Positions 29,041 through 40,100 of a stretch of 64,000 nt of DNA are shown one piece after another (the stretch's first letter is position 1; every line of letters begins with the position of its first letter). Source of the stretch: Ralstonia sp. A12 (GTDB lineage: Bacteria > Pseudomonadota > Gammaproteobacteria > Burkholderiales > Burkholderiaceae). A program made the translations under genes and the position numbers. The stretch spans positions 893,544 through 957,543 of the forward strand of contig NZ_JSZO01000001.1 in assembly GCF_000801955.1 (NCBI RefSeq). The letters run 5' to 3'. The notes below the pieces were generated by a model that saw nothing but the letters and a program-made list of their open reading frames with translations, ran no database searches and was not told where the DNA came from.

Positions 29041-30177
29041 TTAGGCGGACGCCCGCTCAAAGTCACGCATAAAGTCGACCAGTGCTTCCACGCCTTCCAG
29101 CGGCATCGCGTTGTAGATGCTCGCTCGCATACCGCCCACGGACTTGTGGCCCTTGAGCTGCACCAGCCCGCGTGCACGTGCCTGCGCAAGGAAGGCATCG
29201 TTGCGGGTTTCATCGTTGAGGAAGAACGGCACGTTCATGCGCGAACGGCACGTCGAATGGATTTCGTTGCGGTAGAAGCTACTGGCGTCGATAAAGTCGT
29301 ACAGCATCTTCGATTTGACGATGTTGCGCGTCTCCAGCGCTTCGACGCCGCCCTGGCGCTTGATCCACTGGAACACGAGCCCGGCGATGTAAATCGCGTA
29401 CGTGGGCGGCGTGTTGTACATCGAGCCGTTTTCGGCTACGAGGCGCCAGTTGAACGCCGACGGGCACAGCGGGTGTGCGTGGCCCAGCAGGTCCTTGCGG
29501 ACGATGGCGATGGTCAGGCCGGCCGGGCCGATATTCTTCTGCGCGCCGCCGTACAAGACTTGATAGCCATCCCAGTCGATCGGTCGCGAGAGAATGTGGC
29601 TCGACACATCGGCCACGACCACGCGCCCATGCGCTTGGCCGACGTCCGGCGTCTCCTGGTATTCCACGCCAACGATGGTCTCGTTCGTGCACAGGTGCAC
29701 GTAGGCCGCGTCGTCCGACAGCTTCCAGCTCGAAACGTCAGGAATCTTGTGGAAACGCTCGGCCTCGCTGGTGGCGGCGATGTTCACCTCGCCGTACTTG
29801 CGCGCTTCCTGTTGCGACTTGACCGACCACGTACCGGTGACGACGTAATCCGCCTTGGGAGCATCCACCGACAGGCGGCGCATCAGGTTCAGCGGCACGA
29901 TGGCGTTCTCGGCAATCGCCCCGCCTTGCAGGAACAGAATCTCGTAGTTTTCGGGCACCGCCAGCAGTTCGCGCAAGTCCGCAAAAGCGTGCGCAAGAAT
30001 GCTCTCAAACTCGCGGCCGCGATGGCTCATCTCCATCACGCTCATGCCGCTGCCCTGCCAGGAGAGCATCTCGTCCGCTGCCTGCTGCAGCACCTCGGCC
30101 GGCAGCACGGCTGGGCCCGCCGAAAAGTTATAGACACGTGCCTGGCTGGCTTGGATGGCGAGATCGGCTTGGCTCAT
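29041..30177 (-). CDS. serC: Phosphoserine aminotransferase
   Basis: A 378-residue class V PLP aminotransferase for serine (and pyridoxine) synthesis. The N-terminal region reads [19 protein letters not shown], the PLP lysine lies in [15 protein letters not shown], and [14 protein letters not shown] precedes it. The start is ATG 30177 ([11 protein letters not shown]). No Shine-Dalgarno sequence is present in the short leader, which ends in a terminator-like hairpin (30191-30231). Serine synthesis genes beside pheA and aroA are conserved in Burkholderiales. Confidence 0.95.
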   Translation of the reverse strand: MSQADLAIQASQARVYNFSAGPAVLPAEVLQQAADEMLSWQGSGMSVMEMSHRGREFESILAHAFADLRELLAVPENYEILFLQGGAIAENAIVPLNLMRRLSVDAPKADYVVTGTWSVKSQQEARKYGEVNIAATSEAERFHKIPDVSSWKLSDDAAYVHLCTNETIVGVEYQETPDVGQAHGRVVVADVSSHILSRPIDWDGYQVLYGGAQKNIGPAGLTIAIVRKDLLGHAHPLCPSAFNWRLVAENGSMYNTPPTYAIYIAGLVFQWIKRQGGVEALETRNIVKSKMLYDFIDASSFYRNEIHSTCRSRMNVPFFLNDETRNDAFLAQARARGLVQLKGHKSVGGMRASIYNAMPLEGVEALVDFMRDFERASA

Positions 30178-30190
30178 GAGAGGGAGGGCA

Positions 30191-30231
30191 AAAGAAAAAT
30201 GGCTGTCTGGGCGTGAACCCAAACAGCCATT
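30191..30231 (-). terminator. Terminator-like hairpin directly before serC
   Basis: On the minus strand, AATGGCTGT pairs with ACAGCCATT (inner CTGGG/CCC), followed by TTTTTCTTTT. It ends about 13 nt before the serC ATG and lies 60 bp past the DUF2059 gene, for which it may simply be the terminator. Confidence 0.75.
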
Positions 30232-30290
30232 ATCTACCAACTGGCGGCCCGACGGGGACCGTGCCCCGATCGTCCGCGTACGCCGGTCAA

Positions 30291-30851
30291 TTACTTTGCA
30301 GCAGCCGAAACTTCCTTGTCAGCCATGTCACGCATGGACTTGCCGACTTGCGGACCGTACTTCTGCATCACGTTGCCCCACACTTCCTGCATGGCCTTGC
30401 CTTGGTTTGCCATGAACTTCTGGCCGCTCGGCGTCTTCAGGAACGTGGTCAGATCCTTGATTTCCTGGGTCGAGTAGTACTTGCCCAGCGAATCGTAGTG
30501 CGCTTGCAGGGCATCCTTGCGGAAGGCATCCGTTTCGAACGCCTTGCCGGCGCCGTCGGTCATGCGCTGCACAGCGCCATTCTTCTTCAGCTTGTCGACA
30601 GCAGCCTGCTTTTGCTTGTCGTTCAGCGACTTGTTCTCGACCAGCGATTGCTCCAGCACCAGCGGGGCTTCCTGCTTGGCACCGTTTTCCAGCACTTCAC
30701 CCTGACCCTTGATTGCTGCGTCGACGTTCATCGTCGTCAGCAGTTCCTTGATGGCCGCGGTCTTGTCAGCATCGCCAGCCTGGGCGAAAGCAAACAGCGG
30801 AGCGAAACCAGCCACCACGATCAGATGTTTGAGTTTGAGACTCTTGTGCAT
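30291..30851 (-). CDS. DUF2059 domain exported protein
   Basis: A 186-residue protein of unknown function with a DUF2059-type helical domain. The N-terminal signal peptide (residues 1-24, ending FAQ-A or AFA-Q) predicts export to the periplasm. The remaining helices include the pattern around [20 protein letters not shown], where an aromatic and a QKF-like motif are typical of the domain. The start is ATG 30851 with GGGAGC upstream. It follows gyrA on the same strand after ~130 bp and precedes serC; shared transcription is uncertain. Confidence 0.85.
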   Translation of the reverse strand: MHKSLKLKHLIVVAGFAPLFAFAQAGDADKTAAIKELLTTMNVDAAIKGQGEVLENGAKQEAPLVLEQSLVENKSLNDKQKQAAVDKLKKNGAVQRMTDGAGKAFETDAFRKDALQAHYDSLGKYYSTQEIKDLTTFLKTPSGQKFMANQGKAMQEVWGNVMQKYGPQVGKSMRDMADKEVSAAAK

Positions 30852-30979
30852 TGTTGCTCCCTTGAAATAAGCGTTGCGTTTAGGCCGGGCAAGTGACGCA
30901 AAAGTTCCAGCCCCTGCCGCGCACAGGTCCGGCATCATGACCAGAACTGTGCTCAACGGCAAGCAAAAGTTGTTTCCAA

Positions 30980-33646
30980 TTATGACTCGGCGCTGTCATC
31001 CGACTGTGTATCGGCGTCCGGTGCGGCATCTGACGCATCCACAATTTCATCACCTTCTGCGTCGGACTCCACCACACGTTGCAGACCGGACAGCTTGTTG
31101 CCTTCGCCCACATTGATGAGCGTGACGCCCTGCGTGGCCCGACCCATTTCGCGGATCTCATCCACACGCGTGCGAATCAGCACGCCACCGGTGGTGATCA
31201 GCATGATTTCGTCTTCCGGCGCCACCAACGCAGCGGCGACCACCTTACCGTTACGCTCGGAGGTCTGGATAGCGATCATGCCTTTGGTACCGCGGCCGTG
31301 ACGGGTGTACTCAGCAATCGGGGTGCGCTTGCCATAGCCATTTTCAGTGGCCGTCAGCACGCTACCGACGCTCGCTTGCGCGCCCTCGCCTTCAGCTTCA
31401 GTCTCAGCCGGCGCAACCAGCATGGCGATCACCTGCTGGCCATCTTCCAGGTTCATACCGCGCACACCGCGCGCCTGACGCCCCATCGGACGCACGTCGT
31501 TCTCGTCAAAACGCACAGCCTTGCCGGCATCCGAGAACAGCATCACATCGTGCTGACCATCAGTAATGGCCGCACCGATCAGGAAGTCACCCTCATCCAG
31601 ATCCACCGCGATGATGCCGGCCTTGCGCGGGTTCGAGAAGTCGGTCAGCGCCGTCTTCTTGACCGTGCCCTTGGAGGTGGTCATGAACACGAAATGCTGC
31701 TCGTCGAACTGCTTGACCGGCAGGATCACGTTGATCTTCTCGCCCGGCGACAGCGGGAACATATTGACGATCGGGCGACCGCGCGAGTTACGGCTGCCTG
31801 CCGGCACTTCCCACACCTTCAACCAATACAGACGGCCGCGGTTCGAGAAGCAGAGAATGTAATCGTGCGTGTTGGCAACAAATAGCGTATCGATCCAATC
31901 GTCTTCCTTCGTGGCGGCGGCTTGCTTGCCACGCCCACCGCGCTTCTGTGCGCGGTATTCGGAGATCGGTTGGCTCTTCATATAGCCGCTGTGGGACAGC
32001 GTCACCACCAGATCTTGCGGCGTAATGAGGTCTTCTGTATCCAACTCGGTCGCATTGTGCTCGATCTGCGAGCGGCGCTCATCACCGAATTCCGCGCGGA
32101 TGGCGGTGAGTTCCTCGACGATGATGGCGGTAATGCGTTCCGGGCGCGCCAGGATGTCCAGCAGATCAGCAATCTGCGCCATCACTTCGCGGTATTCCTG
32201 AACGATCTTGTCCTGCTCCAGCCCGGTGAGGCGTTGCAGGCGCATCTGCAGGATTTCCTGCGCTTGCGTGTCCGACAGCTTGTACAAACCATCGCCCTGC
32301 ATGCCGAATGCGGGCAACAGACCTTCCGGACGGTATGCAGCACCGCCACCCGAGGTTTCGCTCTCGGCGCGCACAAGCATGTCACGCACCAGACCCGAAT
32401 CCCAGCTGCGGTTCATCAGCTCGGCCTTGGCGACCGGCGGGGTCGGTGCGGCCTTGATGATCGCGATGAATTCGTCGATGTTGGCCAGCGCAACGGCCAG
32501 ACCTTCCAGGATATGGCCGCGCTCGCGCGCCTTGCGCAGATCGAACACAGTGCGACGCGTCACCACTTCACGGCGGTGCAGCAGGAAGCACTCCAGCATC
32601 TGGCGCAGGTTCAGCAGGCGCGGCTGCCCGTCGACCAGCGCCACCATGTTCATGCCGAACGTGTCTTGCAGCTGCGTATTCTTATAGAGGTTGTTGAGCA
32701 CAACCTCCGGCACTTCGCCGCGCTTGAGCTCGATCACCACGCGCATGCCGGACTTGTCCGACTCGTCGCGGATATCGGAGATACCCTCGATGCGCTTTTC
32801 CGTCACCAGCTCGGCGATGCGCTCGAGCAGCGTGCGCTTGTTAACTTGATAGGGCAGCTCGTCGACGATGATCGCCTGGCGCTGACCGCGGTCGATATCC
32901 TCGAAGTGCGTCTTGGCGCGCATCACCACGCGGCCGCGGCCGGTGCGATAACCCTCGCGCACGCCAGAGATGCCGTAGATGATGCCGGCAGTCGGGAAAT
33001 CCGGCGCCGGGATCAGCTCGATCAGCTCATCCACCGTTGCGTCCGGATTGCTCAGCAGGTGCAAGCAGCCGTCGACAATCTCATTCAGGTTGTGCGGCGG
33101 AATGTTGGTCGCCATACCGACCGCGATCCCGGACGAACCGTTAACAAGCAGGTTTGGGATACGCGCCGGCAGAACCGAGGGCTCGCTTTCGCTGCCGTCG
33201 TAGTTCGGCTCGAAATTGACGGTTTCCTTGTCGAGGTCAGCCAGCAGTTCGTGGGCGATCTTCGACAGGCGGATTTCGGTGTACCGCATGGCCGCGGCGT
33301 TGTCGCCGTCGACCGAACCGAAGTTGCCCTGACCATCCACCAGCATGTAGCGCAGTGAGAAGTTCTGCGCCATCCGCACGATCGTGTCGTATACAGCGGT
33401 GTCGCCGTGGGGGTGATACTTACCGATCACATCCCCGACGATACGGGCGGACTTCTTATAGGGACGATTCCAGTCGTTGTTCAGCTCGTGCATCGAGTAC
33501 AGCGCACGGCGATGCACCGGCTTGAGACCATCCCGTACATCTGGAAGGGCGCGGCCCACGATCACGCTCATGGCGTAAGCGAGATACGAACTGCGCATTT
33601 CCTCTTCGAGCGATACCGGGAGTGTCTCTTTGGCGAATTGATCCAT
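30980..33646 (-). CDS. gyrA: DNA gyrase subunit A
   Basis: An 888-residue cleavage-religation subunit of gyrase, introducing negative supercoils. The start [17 protein letters not shown] is at ATG 33646. The active-site tyrosine lies in [12 protein letters not shown] near residue 122, the quinolone region reads [17 protein letters not shown] (Thr83, Asp87), and the C-terminal beta-pinwheel starts after the GyrA box QAARGVRGM-like segment. Length is in the proteobacterial range. Thr at position 83 is the native residue in several genera and is not itself evidence of resistance. Confidence 0.98.
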   Translation of the reverse strand: MDQFAKETLPVSLEEEMRSSYLAYAMSVIVGRALPDVRDGLKPVHRRALYSMHELNNDWNRPYKKSARIVGDVIGKYHPHGDTAVYDTIVRMAQNFSLRYMLVDGQGNFGSVDGDNAAAMRYTEIRLSKIAHELLADLDKETVNFEPNYDGSESEPSVLPARIPNLLVNGSSGIAVGMATNIPPHNLNEIVDGCLHLLSNPDATVDELIELIPAPDFPTAGIIYGISGVREGYRTGRGRVVMRAKTHFEDIDRGQRQAIIVDELPYQVNKRTLLERIAELVTEKRIEGISDIRDESDKSGMRVVIELKRGEVPEVVLNNLYKNTQLQDTFGMNMVALVDGQPRLLNLRQMLECFLLHRREVVTRRTVFDLRKARERGHILEGLAVALANIDEFIAIIKAAPTPPVAKAELMNRSWDSGLVRDMLVRAESETSGGGAAYRPEGLLPAFGMQGDGLYKLSDTQAQEILQMRLQRLTGLEQDKIVQEYREVMAQIADLLDILARPERITAIIVEELTAIRAEFGDERRSQIEHNATELDTEDLITPQDLVVTLSHSGYMKSQPISEYRAQKRGGRGKQAAATKEDDWIDTLFVANTHDYILCFSNRGRLYWLKVWEVPAGSRNSRGRPIVNMFPLSPGEKINVILPVKQFDEQHFVFMTTSKGTVKKTALTDFSNPRKAGIIAVDLDEGDFLIGAAITDGQHDVMLFSDAGKAVRFDENDVRPMGRQARGVRGMNLEDGQQVIAMLVAPAETEAEGEGAQASVGSVLTATENGYGKRTPIAEYTRHGRGTKGMIAIQTSERNGKVVAAALVAPEDEIMLITTGGVLIRTRVDEIREMGRATQGVTLINVGEGNKLSGLQRVVESDAEGDEIVDASDAAPDADTQSDDSAES

Positions 33647-34079
33647 TGGGCGAACGATGGGAGGCCCGACAGCACTCACTGCGGTGAGCACTGCAAGGCG
33701 CTACGGTTGCGCGAATAACAGAACATTTTACCATGCCGCAAGCCCCCTCCCCCTCATGCGGGCGAGCGACGCATCCTCAACCCCGGTCACGTTCCCTGCG
33801 AAGGCGACCAAAACCCGCGACCCAGTCCCCACAAGGGTTTGCGAGCAGTTTTTCGCCTTGTTGCGTACACACCACAAGGCCATGATGCCCCGTCCGATTC
33901 GCTTATATTTGCTTTTTAGGAGTGAGTGCTTGTGGCACAATCCCCCAGCGAAGAGGCAGACATTGTTCGAAGTGGCGAATTCGCTACATCGAGGATGCTA
34001 CACTCCGAAGAATGTATGACTTGTTTTCGTCCCATCTGCTCGCAGTCTTCTGCGGTGATCTCATCCTGAGAGGAGAAAT
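33647..34079. other. 433-bp gyrA-ompA intergenic region
   Basis: This divergent gap must hold promoters for both gyrA and the OmpA-like gene. The short frames inside it have no ribosome sites or recognisable products, so I call no gene. It is AT-richer near 33890-34080. The ompA start has a strong GAGAGGAGAAAT site. Confidence 0.5.
33996..34004 (+). promoter_or_regulatory. Candidate extended -10 for the OmpA-like gene
   Basis: TGCTACACT matches the extended -10 form TGnTANNNT, 75 bp before the ATG at 34080. No convincing -35 hexamer is seen. The call is tentative. Confidence 0.3.
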
Positions 34080-34733
34080 ATGAAAAAATTTGCCAAGCTC
34101 GCGTTCGCTGCAGCTGCGGTAGCTCTGACTGCATCCGCTTACGCTCAGTCCGTGCCCTACGAAAAGAAGGCCGTCAACGACAACTGGGGTAACGGCACGA
34201 GCGAGTGGGTCTGGAAGAACGGCACGAACGAACTGTGCTGGCGCAATGGCTTCTGGACGCCGGCAACCGCCAACGCTCAGTGCGACGGCGCTCTGGCTCC
34301 GGCGGCTGCTCCGGCAGCTGCTACGCCGGGCGCTCCGGCTGCTGTTGCTCCGACCAGCGAGAAGGTTACGTTCGCTGCTGATACCCTGTTCGACTTCGAC
34401 AAGGCTGTGCTGAAGCCGGAAGGCAAGGCTAAGCTGGACGACCTGGTCTCGAAGCTGCAAGGCATCAACCTGGAAGTCGTGATTGCCGTCGGCCACACCG
34501 ACTCGTTCGGTTCGGACAAGTACAACGACCGCCTGTCGGTCCGTCGTGCTGAAGCCGTCAAGGGCTACCTGGTTAGCAAGGGCATCGAAGCCAACCGTGT
34601 TTACACGGAAGGCAAGGGCAAGCGCCAGCTGAAGGTTGATCCGAAGTCGTGCAAGGGCGCTCGCAAGGCACAAATCGCCTGCCAGCAACCGAACCGTCGC
34701 GTTGACGTTGAAGTGGTCGGCACGAAGAAGTAA
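34080..34733 (+). CDS. ompA: OmpA-family outer-membrane/peptidoglycan-binding protein
   Basis: A 217-residue protein with signal peptide 1-22 (cleavage AYA-Q) and a short tryptophan-rich N-terminal segment (NDNWGNGTSEWVWKNGTNEL) instead of an eight-stranded barrel. A proline/alanine linker follows, then a complete C-terminal OmpA-like domain with DTLFDFDKAVLKPEGKAKLD and VAVGHTDSFGSDKYNDRLSV-type peptidoglycan-binding residues. Codon use is strikingly biased to a few codons, suggesting high expression. The -FDFD-, GHTDxxG and NxxLSxRRA signatures are intact. A strong terminator follows. Confidence 0.93.
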   Translation: MKKFAKLAFAAAAVALTASAYAQSVPYEKKAVNDNWGNGTSEWVWKNGTNELCWRNGFWTPATANAQCDGALAPAAAPAAATPGAPAAVAPTSEKVTFAADTLFDFDKAVLKPEGKAKLDDLVSKLQGINLEVVIAVGHTDSFGSDKYNDRLSVRRAEAVKGYLVSKGIEANRVYTEGKGKRQLKVDPKSCKGARKAQIACQQPNRRVDVEVVGTKK

Positions 34734-34754
34734 TTCGGTTTCTACCGAAGAAGA

Positions 34755-34783
34755 AGCCCAGCGAAAGCTGGGCTTTTTTTTCG
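34755..34783 (+). terminator. Terminator of the OmpA-like gene
   Basis: AGCCCAGC-GAAA-GCTGGGCT is followed by nine Ts, 20 bp after the stop codon. Confidence 0.93.
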
Positions 34784-34850
34784 CTCGCCATGCCCGCGGT
34801 TAGACCGGATTGATCAGTTCATCAGTCATCCCGTCTATCGCCAAAGCAAT

Positions 34851-34886
34851 AAAAAAGCGGTGACGCGCATGCGTCACCGCTTTCTG
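34851..34886 (-). terminator. Terminator of the glycine-zipper lipoprotein gene
   Basis: On the minus strand, AAAGCGGTGACGC-ATGC-GCGTCACCGCTTTTTT lies 38 bp downstream of the stop at 34924. Confidence 0.9.
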
Positions 34887-34923
34887 TTTCTCAGGGGTTC
34901 GAAACCCCTTTTGCCCTTCTCTA

Positions 34924-35427
34924 TTAGTAAGACGGCGTCGCCTGATCGTTGGCGACCATGGCGCGGTCACCCACGCGCAGGTTATTCGGGTTCTGCTGCG
35001 TGACCGTCGCGACACGGCCATCATCCAGACGCACGCTGATGCGGTACACGGTTTGCCCGCCCGCAGCCGCACGTTGCTCAACCTGGTTACCAGCATAAGC
35101 GCCAAGCGCCGCGCCACCGATCGTCGCCACCGTGTTGCCGGTGCCGCCACCAACTTGGTGACCCAAGATACCGCCCGCCACACCACCGATGATCGTGCCC
35201 AGAATGCCCGGGCTGTTGACCGGCGCCTGCATCGGCTGGATCGACTCGACCCGACCGTACAACGCGCCAGGCTGTTGCTGCGGCTGACCGCCGTACGCCG
35301 GAGGCGGAGCATACCCGCCACCACCGTAGCCGCCGCCATATCCACCGCCGTACCCCGGCGCGGCGCAGCCCGCCAGCACCGTCAGGCCCGCAACACCGAG
35401 CCCCGCCAGAATCTGTTTGGATTTCAT
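34924..35427 (-). CDS. Glycine-zipper 2TM outer-membrane lipoprotein (SlyB/Pcp-like)
   Basis: A 167-residue protein with a lipoprotein signal ending LAGC (lipidated Cys21), so it should be anchored in a membrane. A low-complexity glycine/tyrosine/proline stretch (GGGYGGGYGGGGYAPPPAYG) leads into the glycine-zipper region (GTIIGGVAGGILGHQVGGGT, then AALGAYAGNQVEQRA). It ends in a beta-rich part (YRISVRLDDGRVATVTQQ). SlyB/Pcp-type proteins stabilise the outer membrane under stress. The start is ATG 35427. A terminator hairpin closes it. Confidence 0.88.
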   Translation of the reverse strand: MKSKQILAGLGVAGLTVLAGCAAPGYGGGYGGGYGGGGYAPPPAYGGQPQQQPGALYGRVESIQPMQAPVNSPGILGTIIGGVAGGILGHQVGGGTGNTVATIGGAALGAYAGNQVEQRAAAGGQTVYRISVRLDDGRVATVTQQNPNNLRVGDRAMVANDQATPSY

Positions 35428-35588
35428 TGATCTCTCCTTGAGGGAAGGTGACGGTTGGAGAAAACGCATGCGCGTTCGTTCACCTTTGTTTCAATGTGAA
35501 ACCTTTTTCCCGGCGTGCCCGATTTGGTCAGAACGACGCTTTTTGGTACATTTCCTCACCTAGCCGTTATGCCCAGGCGCAGCGCAAC

Positions 35589-36305
35589 ATGACTACCACT
35601 CACGCGAACGCCGATCCCGGCGAACTCGAAAAATTCAGTGAACTCGCCCACCGCTGGTGGGATCCGAACAGCGAGTTCAAACCCCTGCACGAAATCAATC
35701 CGCTGCGCCTCGACTGGATTCAATCCATCGCGCCGCTGGCGGGCAAGCGCGTTGTCGACATTGGTTGCGGCGGCGGTATCCTCTCCGAGAGCATGGCGCG
35801 TGTCGGTGCCAACGTCAAAGGCATCGATCTGTCACGCAAAGCATTGCGGGTTGCCGATCTGCACAGCCTGGAAGCGGGCGTCGCTGTCGATTACGAAGAG
35901 ATCGCCGCAGAAGCGCTCGCGGCACGTGAGCCCGGCAGCTACGACGTCGTGACTTGCATGGAGATGCTCGAACATGTGCCCGATCCGGCGTCGGTTGTGC
36001 GCGCTTGCGCGACCTTGGTGAAGCCAGGCGGCCACGTGTTCTTCTCGACCATTCATCGCAATGCCAAGGCGTATTTGCTGGCGGTCATCGGTGCGGAATA
36101 CGTACTGAACATGCTACCGCGCGGCACGCACGACTACGCCAAGTTCATCCGCCCGTCAGAGCTTGCCTCGTTCACACGCACGGCAGGTTTGCAGCCTGAG
36201 CAGATGCGCGGAATGGAATACAACCCGATCACCGGGCGCTACGCCCTGACGCAGGACACCAGCGTCAACTATCTGATGGCTACGCGCCGTCCGGGCAACG
36301 CATGA
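35589..36305 (+). CDS. ubiG: Ubiquinone biosynthesis O-methyltransferase
   Basis: A 238-residue class I SAM-dependent methyltransferase that performs the two O-methylations in ubiquinone synthesis. The start ATG 35589 ([19 protein letters not shown]) replaces a longer frame; [20 protein letters not shown] is the UbiG N-terminal signature. [20 protein letters not shown] is the SAM motif I and EMLEHVPDP is motif post-II. Its last four bases overlap the next gene (ATGA), so ubiG-gph are translationally coupled. Confidence 0.95.
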   Translation: MTTTHANADPGELEKFSELAHRWWDPNSEFKPLHEINPLRLDWIQSIAPLAGKRVVDIGCGGGILSESMARVGANVKGIDLSRKALRVADLHSLEAGVAVDYEEIAAEALAAREPGSYDVVTCMEMLEHVPDPASVVRACATLVKPGGHVFFSTIHRNAKAYLLAVIGAEYVLNMLPRGTHDYAKFIRPSELASFTRTAGLQPEQMRGMEYNPITGRYALTQDTSVNYLMATRRPGNA

Positions 36306-36991
36306 CGGCCAGCACATTCCCGGCCCCGCTGGGCGCGGTGCTGTTCGATCTGGACGGCACACTGGCTGACACAGCGCCAGACTTGGCAGCGGCGGCCAAC
36401 AAGGTGCGCACCGACCGCGGCCTGGAACCGCTGGCCTACGAAGCGCTCCGACCCGTTGCCTCGCATGGCGCGCGTGGGCTGCTTGGCGTGGCCTTCGGCA
36501 TCGGCCCCGAAGACGCGGAATTCGAATCACTGCGGCTGGCGTTCCTTGCCAACTACGAGGCGGAAATCTGCGTGCGCACGACGCTGTTCCCGGGCATGGC
36601 AGACGTGCTGGCCACACTCGGCCGCGCGGGCATTCCGTGGGGCATCGTCACCAACAAGTCCGGCCGGCTGACCGTGCCGCTGGTCGCCCAGCTGACGTTT
36701 CCGGTGCCGCCGGCCTGCGTCGTTGCGGGTGATACCACGCCGCACGCCAAGCCCCACCCTGCACCGCTGCTGCACGCGGCAGAGTCCATCGGCGTGGATG
36801 CGCGACAGATCGTCTACGTGGGCGACGACGTGCGCGACATCGAAGCCGGCCGCGCTGCCGGCATGCCTACCATTGCTGCCAGTTACGGCTATTGTGGTAA
36901 TGGGCCGCCGCCCTCGGAATGGCGCGCAGATGCGTTGATCGCCAACGCCGCCGAACTGATTCCGCTGCTGCTCGAATCGCAACGCGCTTAA
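36302..36991 (+). CDS. gph: Phosphoglycolate phosphatase (HAD family)
   Basis: A 229-residue HAD-superfamily phosphatase. The nucleophile motif [11 protein letters not shown] has D16 and D18; motif II lies around [11 protein letters not shown], and motif III/IV residues appear as K in ITNKSGR and [17 protein letters not shown]. Phosphoglycolate phosphatase hydrolyses 2-phosphoglycolate from DNA repair or RuBisCO oxygenation. The ubiG-gph pair is common in beta- and gammaproteobacteria. Substrate specificity among HAD proteins is inferred from synteny. Confidence 0.9.
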   Translation: MTASTFPAPLGAVLFDLDGTLADTAPDLAAAANKVRTDRGLEPLAYEALRPVASHGARGLLGVAFGIGPEDAEFESLRLAFLANYEAEICVRTTLFPGMADVLATLGRAGIPWGIVTNKSGRLTVPLVAQLTFPVPPACVVAGDTTPHAKPHPAPLLHAAESIGVDARQIVYVGDDVRDIEAGRAAGMPTIAASYGYCGNGPPPSEWRADALIANAAELIPLLLESQRA

Positions 36992-37104
36992 TCGCCGCGC
37001 CAGGGCTGACGCCCAGCACCTTCCAGGACCGCCGCCTTCCACACGGGACGCGGCGGTCGACCGACTGACGAAGTACGCCACATCGTGGCCGGACCGACAC
37101 CAGC

Positions 37105-40100
37105 ATGAGCACCTCCCCCGACTCGCGTCCTGACCTGCAATCGAAATCCAACGGCTGGCGTGCACGGCTTGACCGCATCCGCGGCACCGCCAGCTGGCAA
37201 CGCGCCGCACAGGTCGGTACATCACGGCGCACCAAGCGCATCGGGTTGGGCGTTTTGATTTTCCTGGTGGTGTTTGGCCTGCTGGGTGCACTGGGCGGGC
37301 CGCCGCTGCTGCACCACCTGGCCGAGACGCAGTTGAGCAAGGTGCTGGAGCGGCCTGTGACGGTGGGCAAGATCCGCATCAACCCATACACGCTGCGGCT
37401 CGACGTCGACCAGCTCCACATTGCCGAGCGCGACGGCAAGACGCCATTCGTGGACGTCGGCCACCTCCACGTGAATGCCGCGTGGAGCTCGATCTTCCGC
37501 CGCGCCCCCGTCATTGAAGAGCTGCGCATCGACGCGCCGCGCGTGCACATCGTGCGCACTGCCGAGCAGCGCTTCAACTTCTCCGACATTGTCGACAGGC
37601 TGACCCAGCCCGAGAACCCGCCCAAGCCCAAGTCGACCGAGCCGGCGCGCTTCGTGTTCGCCAACCTGCAGTTGACCAACGGCGCGATCGAGCTCGTCGA
37701 CCAGCCGCTGGGCACGCAGCACAAGGTGGACAACCTGCAGATCGGCGTGCCTTTCCTGGCGAGCCTGCCGGCCGACGTGAACATCTTCGTACAGCCGCTG
37801 CTGGCGGCAAGCATTGACGGTGCCCCGCTCCATTTTTCGGGCCAGACCAAGCCGTTTGCCGATTCGCTGGAGTCGAACCTGAACATCAAGCTCGATGGCC
37901 TGGATCTGCCCCGCTACCTCGGTTACGTGCCCGGCCCGCTGCCGGTGGCCGTGCCACAGGGCAAGCTGACGACCGATCTGACAATCGACTTCCAGAAGCC
38001 CAAGACTGGCGCCCCGGTGCTGCGCGTGCACGGCACGGCCGGCCTGGACAATCTGGAAGTGATCGACACCAAGAAGGCGCCGCTGGTGGCGGCCAAGCAG
38101 GTACGCGCGACGCTGGCGGATGTGCGCCCGCTGGACAACGTGTTCCACCTGGATGCACTGACGCTCGACGGCGTACGTGTTGATGCCGTGCGTGCCGCCG
38201 ATGGCTCGATCAACTTCGCACAGCTTAGCGGCAAACCGGCACCGGCCGAGTCCAAGCCCGCCACACCGGAGCCCGCCGCCAAGCCGAAACCGCTGGACGT
38301 CGTCGTCAGCAAACTGCAACTGGCCAACAGCACCGTGCACTGGCGCGACGCCACCACGCAACCGGCGGCAGACCTCTCGCTGGAAGACCTGCACGGCGAC
38401 GTGGCCGCACGCACGCTGGGTGGCCCGATTACGTTTGATGTGGGCAGCAAGCTGTCTCAGGGCGGTACGCTCAACGTCAAAGGCAACACGTCGCTGGAGA
38501 AGAGCAACGGCGAGCTGGAGCTGAAGCTCGACGGCGTGAAGCTGGCCGGCATCGGGCCGTATCTGCGCCAGGCAGGCGCGCCGCAACTGCAGAACGGTGC
38601 ACTGTCGGCGGACGGCAAGATCGAGCTGGACTTCGGCGCTGACAAGTTCAACGTGCGCGCCGAACCGCTGACGGCCAGCCTGGCGGACCTGTCGATGGCG
38701 CCGTCCACCGGCAAGGACACGGCGCTGCGCGCCAAGCTGCTGCACGCCGACGTGAAGAGCTTCGACCTGGCCGCCCGCACGATCGCGCTGAACGAAGTGC
38801 GCGCTGATGGCCTGCAGCTCGATGCGCTGCGCAAGAAGGACGGCACCACCACGCTGACGCTGCTCGACGGCGCACCGGCTACCGCAGCCAAACCCACTGC
38901 AGCAACGGCAAAATCCAAAGCGAACGCACCGGCCGAGAAGCCCTGGGCTGTGACCGTGCAGACGTTCAAGCTGGACAATAGCGCCGTCGGCTTTGAAGAC
39001 CAGACGAACTCGCACCCAGTGAAGGTGCGCGTCGAACCGCTGAACGTGGTCGTGCAGAACGCATCGACCGATCTCGGCAAGCCGATCAGCGTACAGATTG
39101 GCGCAGGGCTGGGCAGCAAGGGCAAGCTGGACGTGCGCGGCGACGTTGTGCCGCAGCCGCTCAAGGCCGACCTGCGCGTGAACACGCAGAATCTGTCGCT
39201 GGCGGGCTTTGATCCGTACCTCGACAAGGCGCTGAATGCGGCCATCACCAGCGCGCTTCTGACGATGGATGGCCGCCTGGTGCTCAACCAGGGCAAGGCG
39301 CTGACGGTCAGCTACCAGGGCAACGCCACGCTGGGCAACGTGCGCCTGCAAGACCGCGTGACTTCCGACGACTTCCTGCGCTGGCGCTCGCTTGCACTCA
39401 ATCGCATCCAGGCAAACTACGACGGCAACACGCCGCGCGTGCGCGTGGGCGCGGTGGCGCTGTCGACGTTCTATGCGCGGATCATCATCAACCCGAACGG
39501 CCGTCTGAACTTGCAGGACATCCGCGTGCAGTCGGATGAGGAGCGCCGCTCGCTCACGCAGGCTCAGCCAGCGCCGGGCTCCGCCCAGGCTGCCGCACCT
39601 GCCAGTGCGCCGGTCGCCGCCGCCACTTCAGAACCGGCAGCCGCGCCTGCATCAGCAGTCGCTGCCACGACGCCCACGCCCAAGGCCGGCGGCGCCGACT
39701 TGCGCATCGACGCCATCACGCTGCAGGACGGCAACATCCGCTTTACCGACAACTTCGTCAAACCCAACTACACCGCCAACCTGACAGCCATCGGCGGCTC
39801 GGTGGGCACCATCAGTACGGCCGCCAACCAGACACCTGCCGACGTGACACTGCGCGGCAGCGTGGACGGCACCGCGCCGGTGGACATCCACGGCAAGATC
39901 AATCCGCTCGCACCCACGGCGTCCATCGACCTGACCGCCAAAGCCGACGGCGTGGAGCTGACCAACCTCACGCCCTACTCCGCCAAGTACGCCGGCTACC
40001 CGATCACCAAGGGCAAGCTGACGATGGATCTGCACTACCTGCTCGACAGCGGCAAGCTGACGGCAGACAACCACATCTTCATCGACCAACTCACCTTTGG

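Noticed and set aside
33390..33412. Thr83 in the GyrA quinolone region
   Set aside because: Thr is the natural residue in several genera and Asp87 is intact, so this is not evidence of resistance.
33657..34019. Short frames between gyrA and ompA
   Set aside because: No ribosome sites, no family signature, and overlapping frames on both strands; the region is better read as promoters.
37222..39351. 709-codon frame antisense to the DUF748 gene
   Set aside because: Shadow of a high-GC coding sequence; its composition (R, H, Q, A rich) and lack of a start signal argue against a gene.
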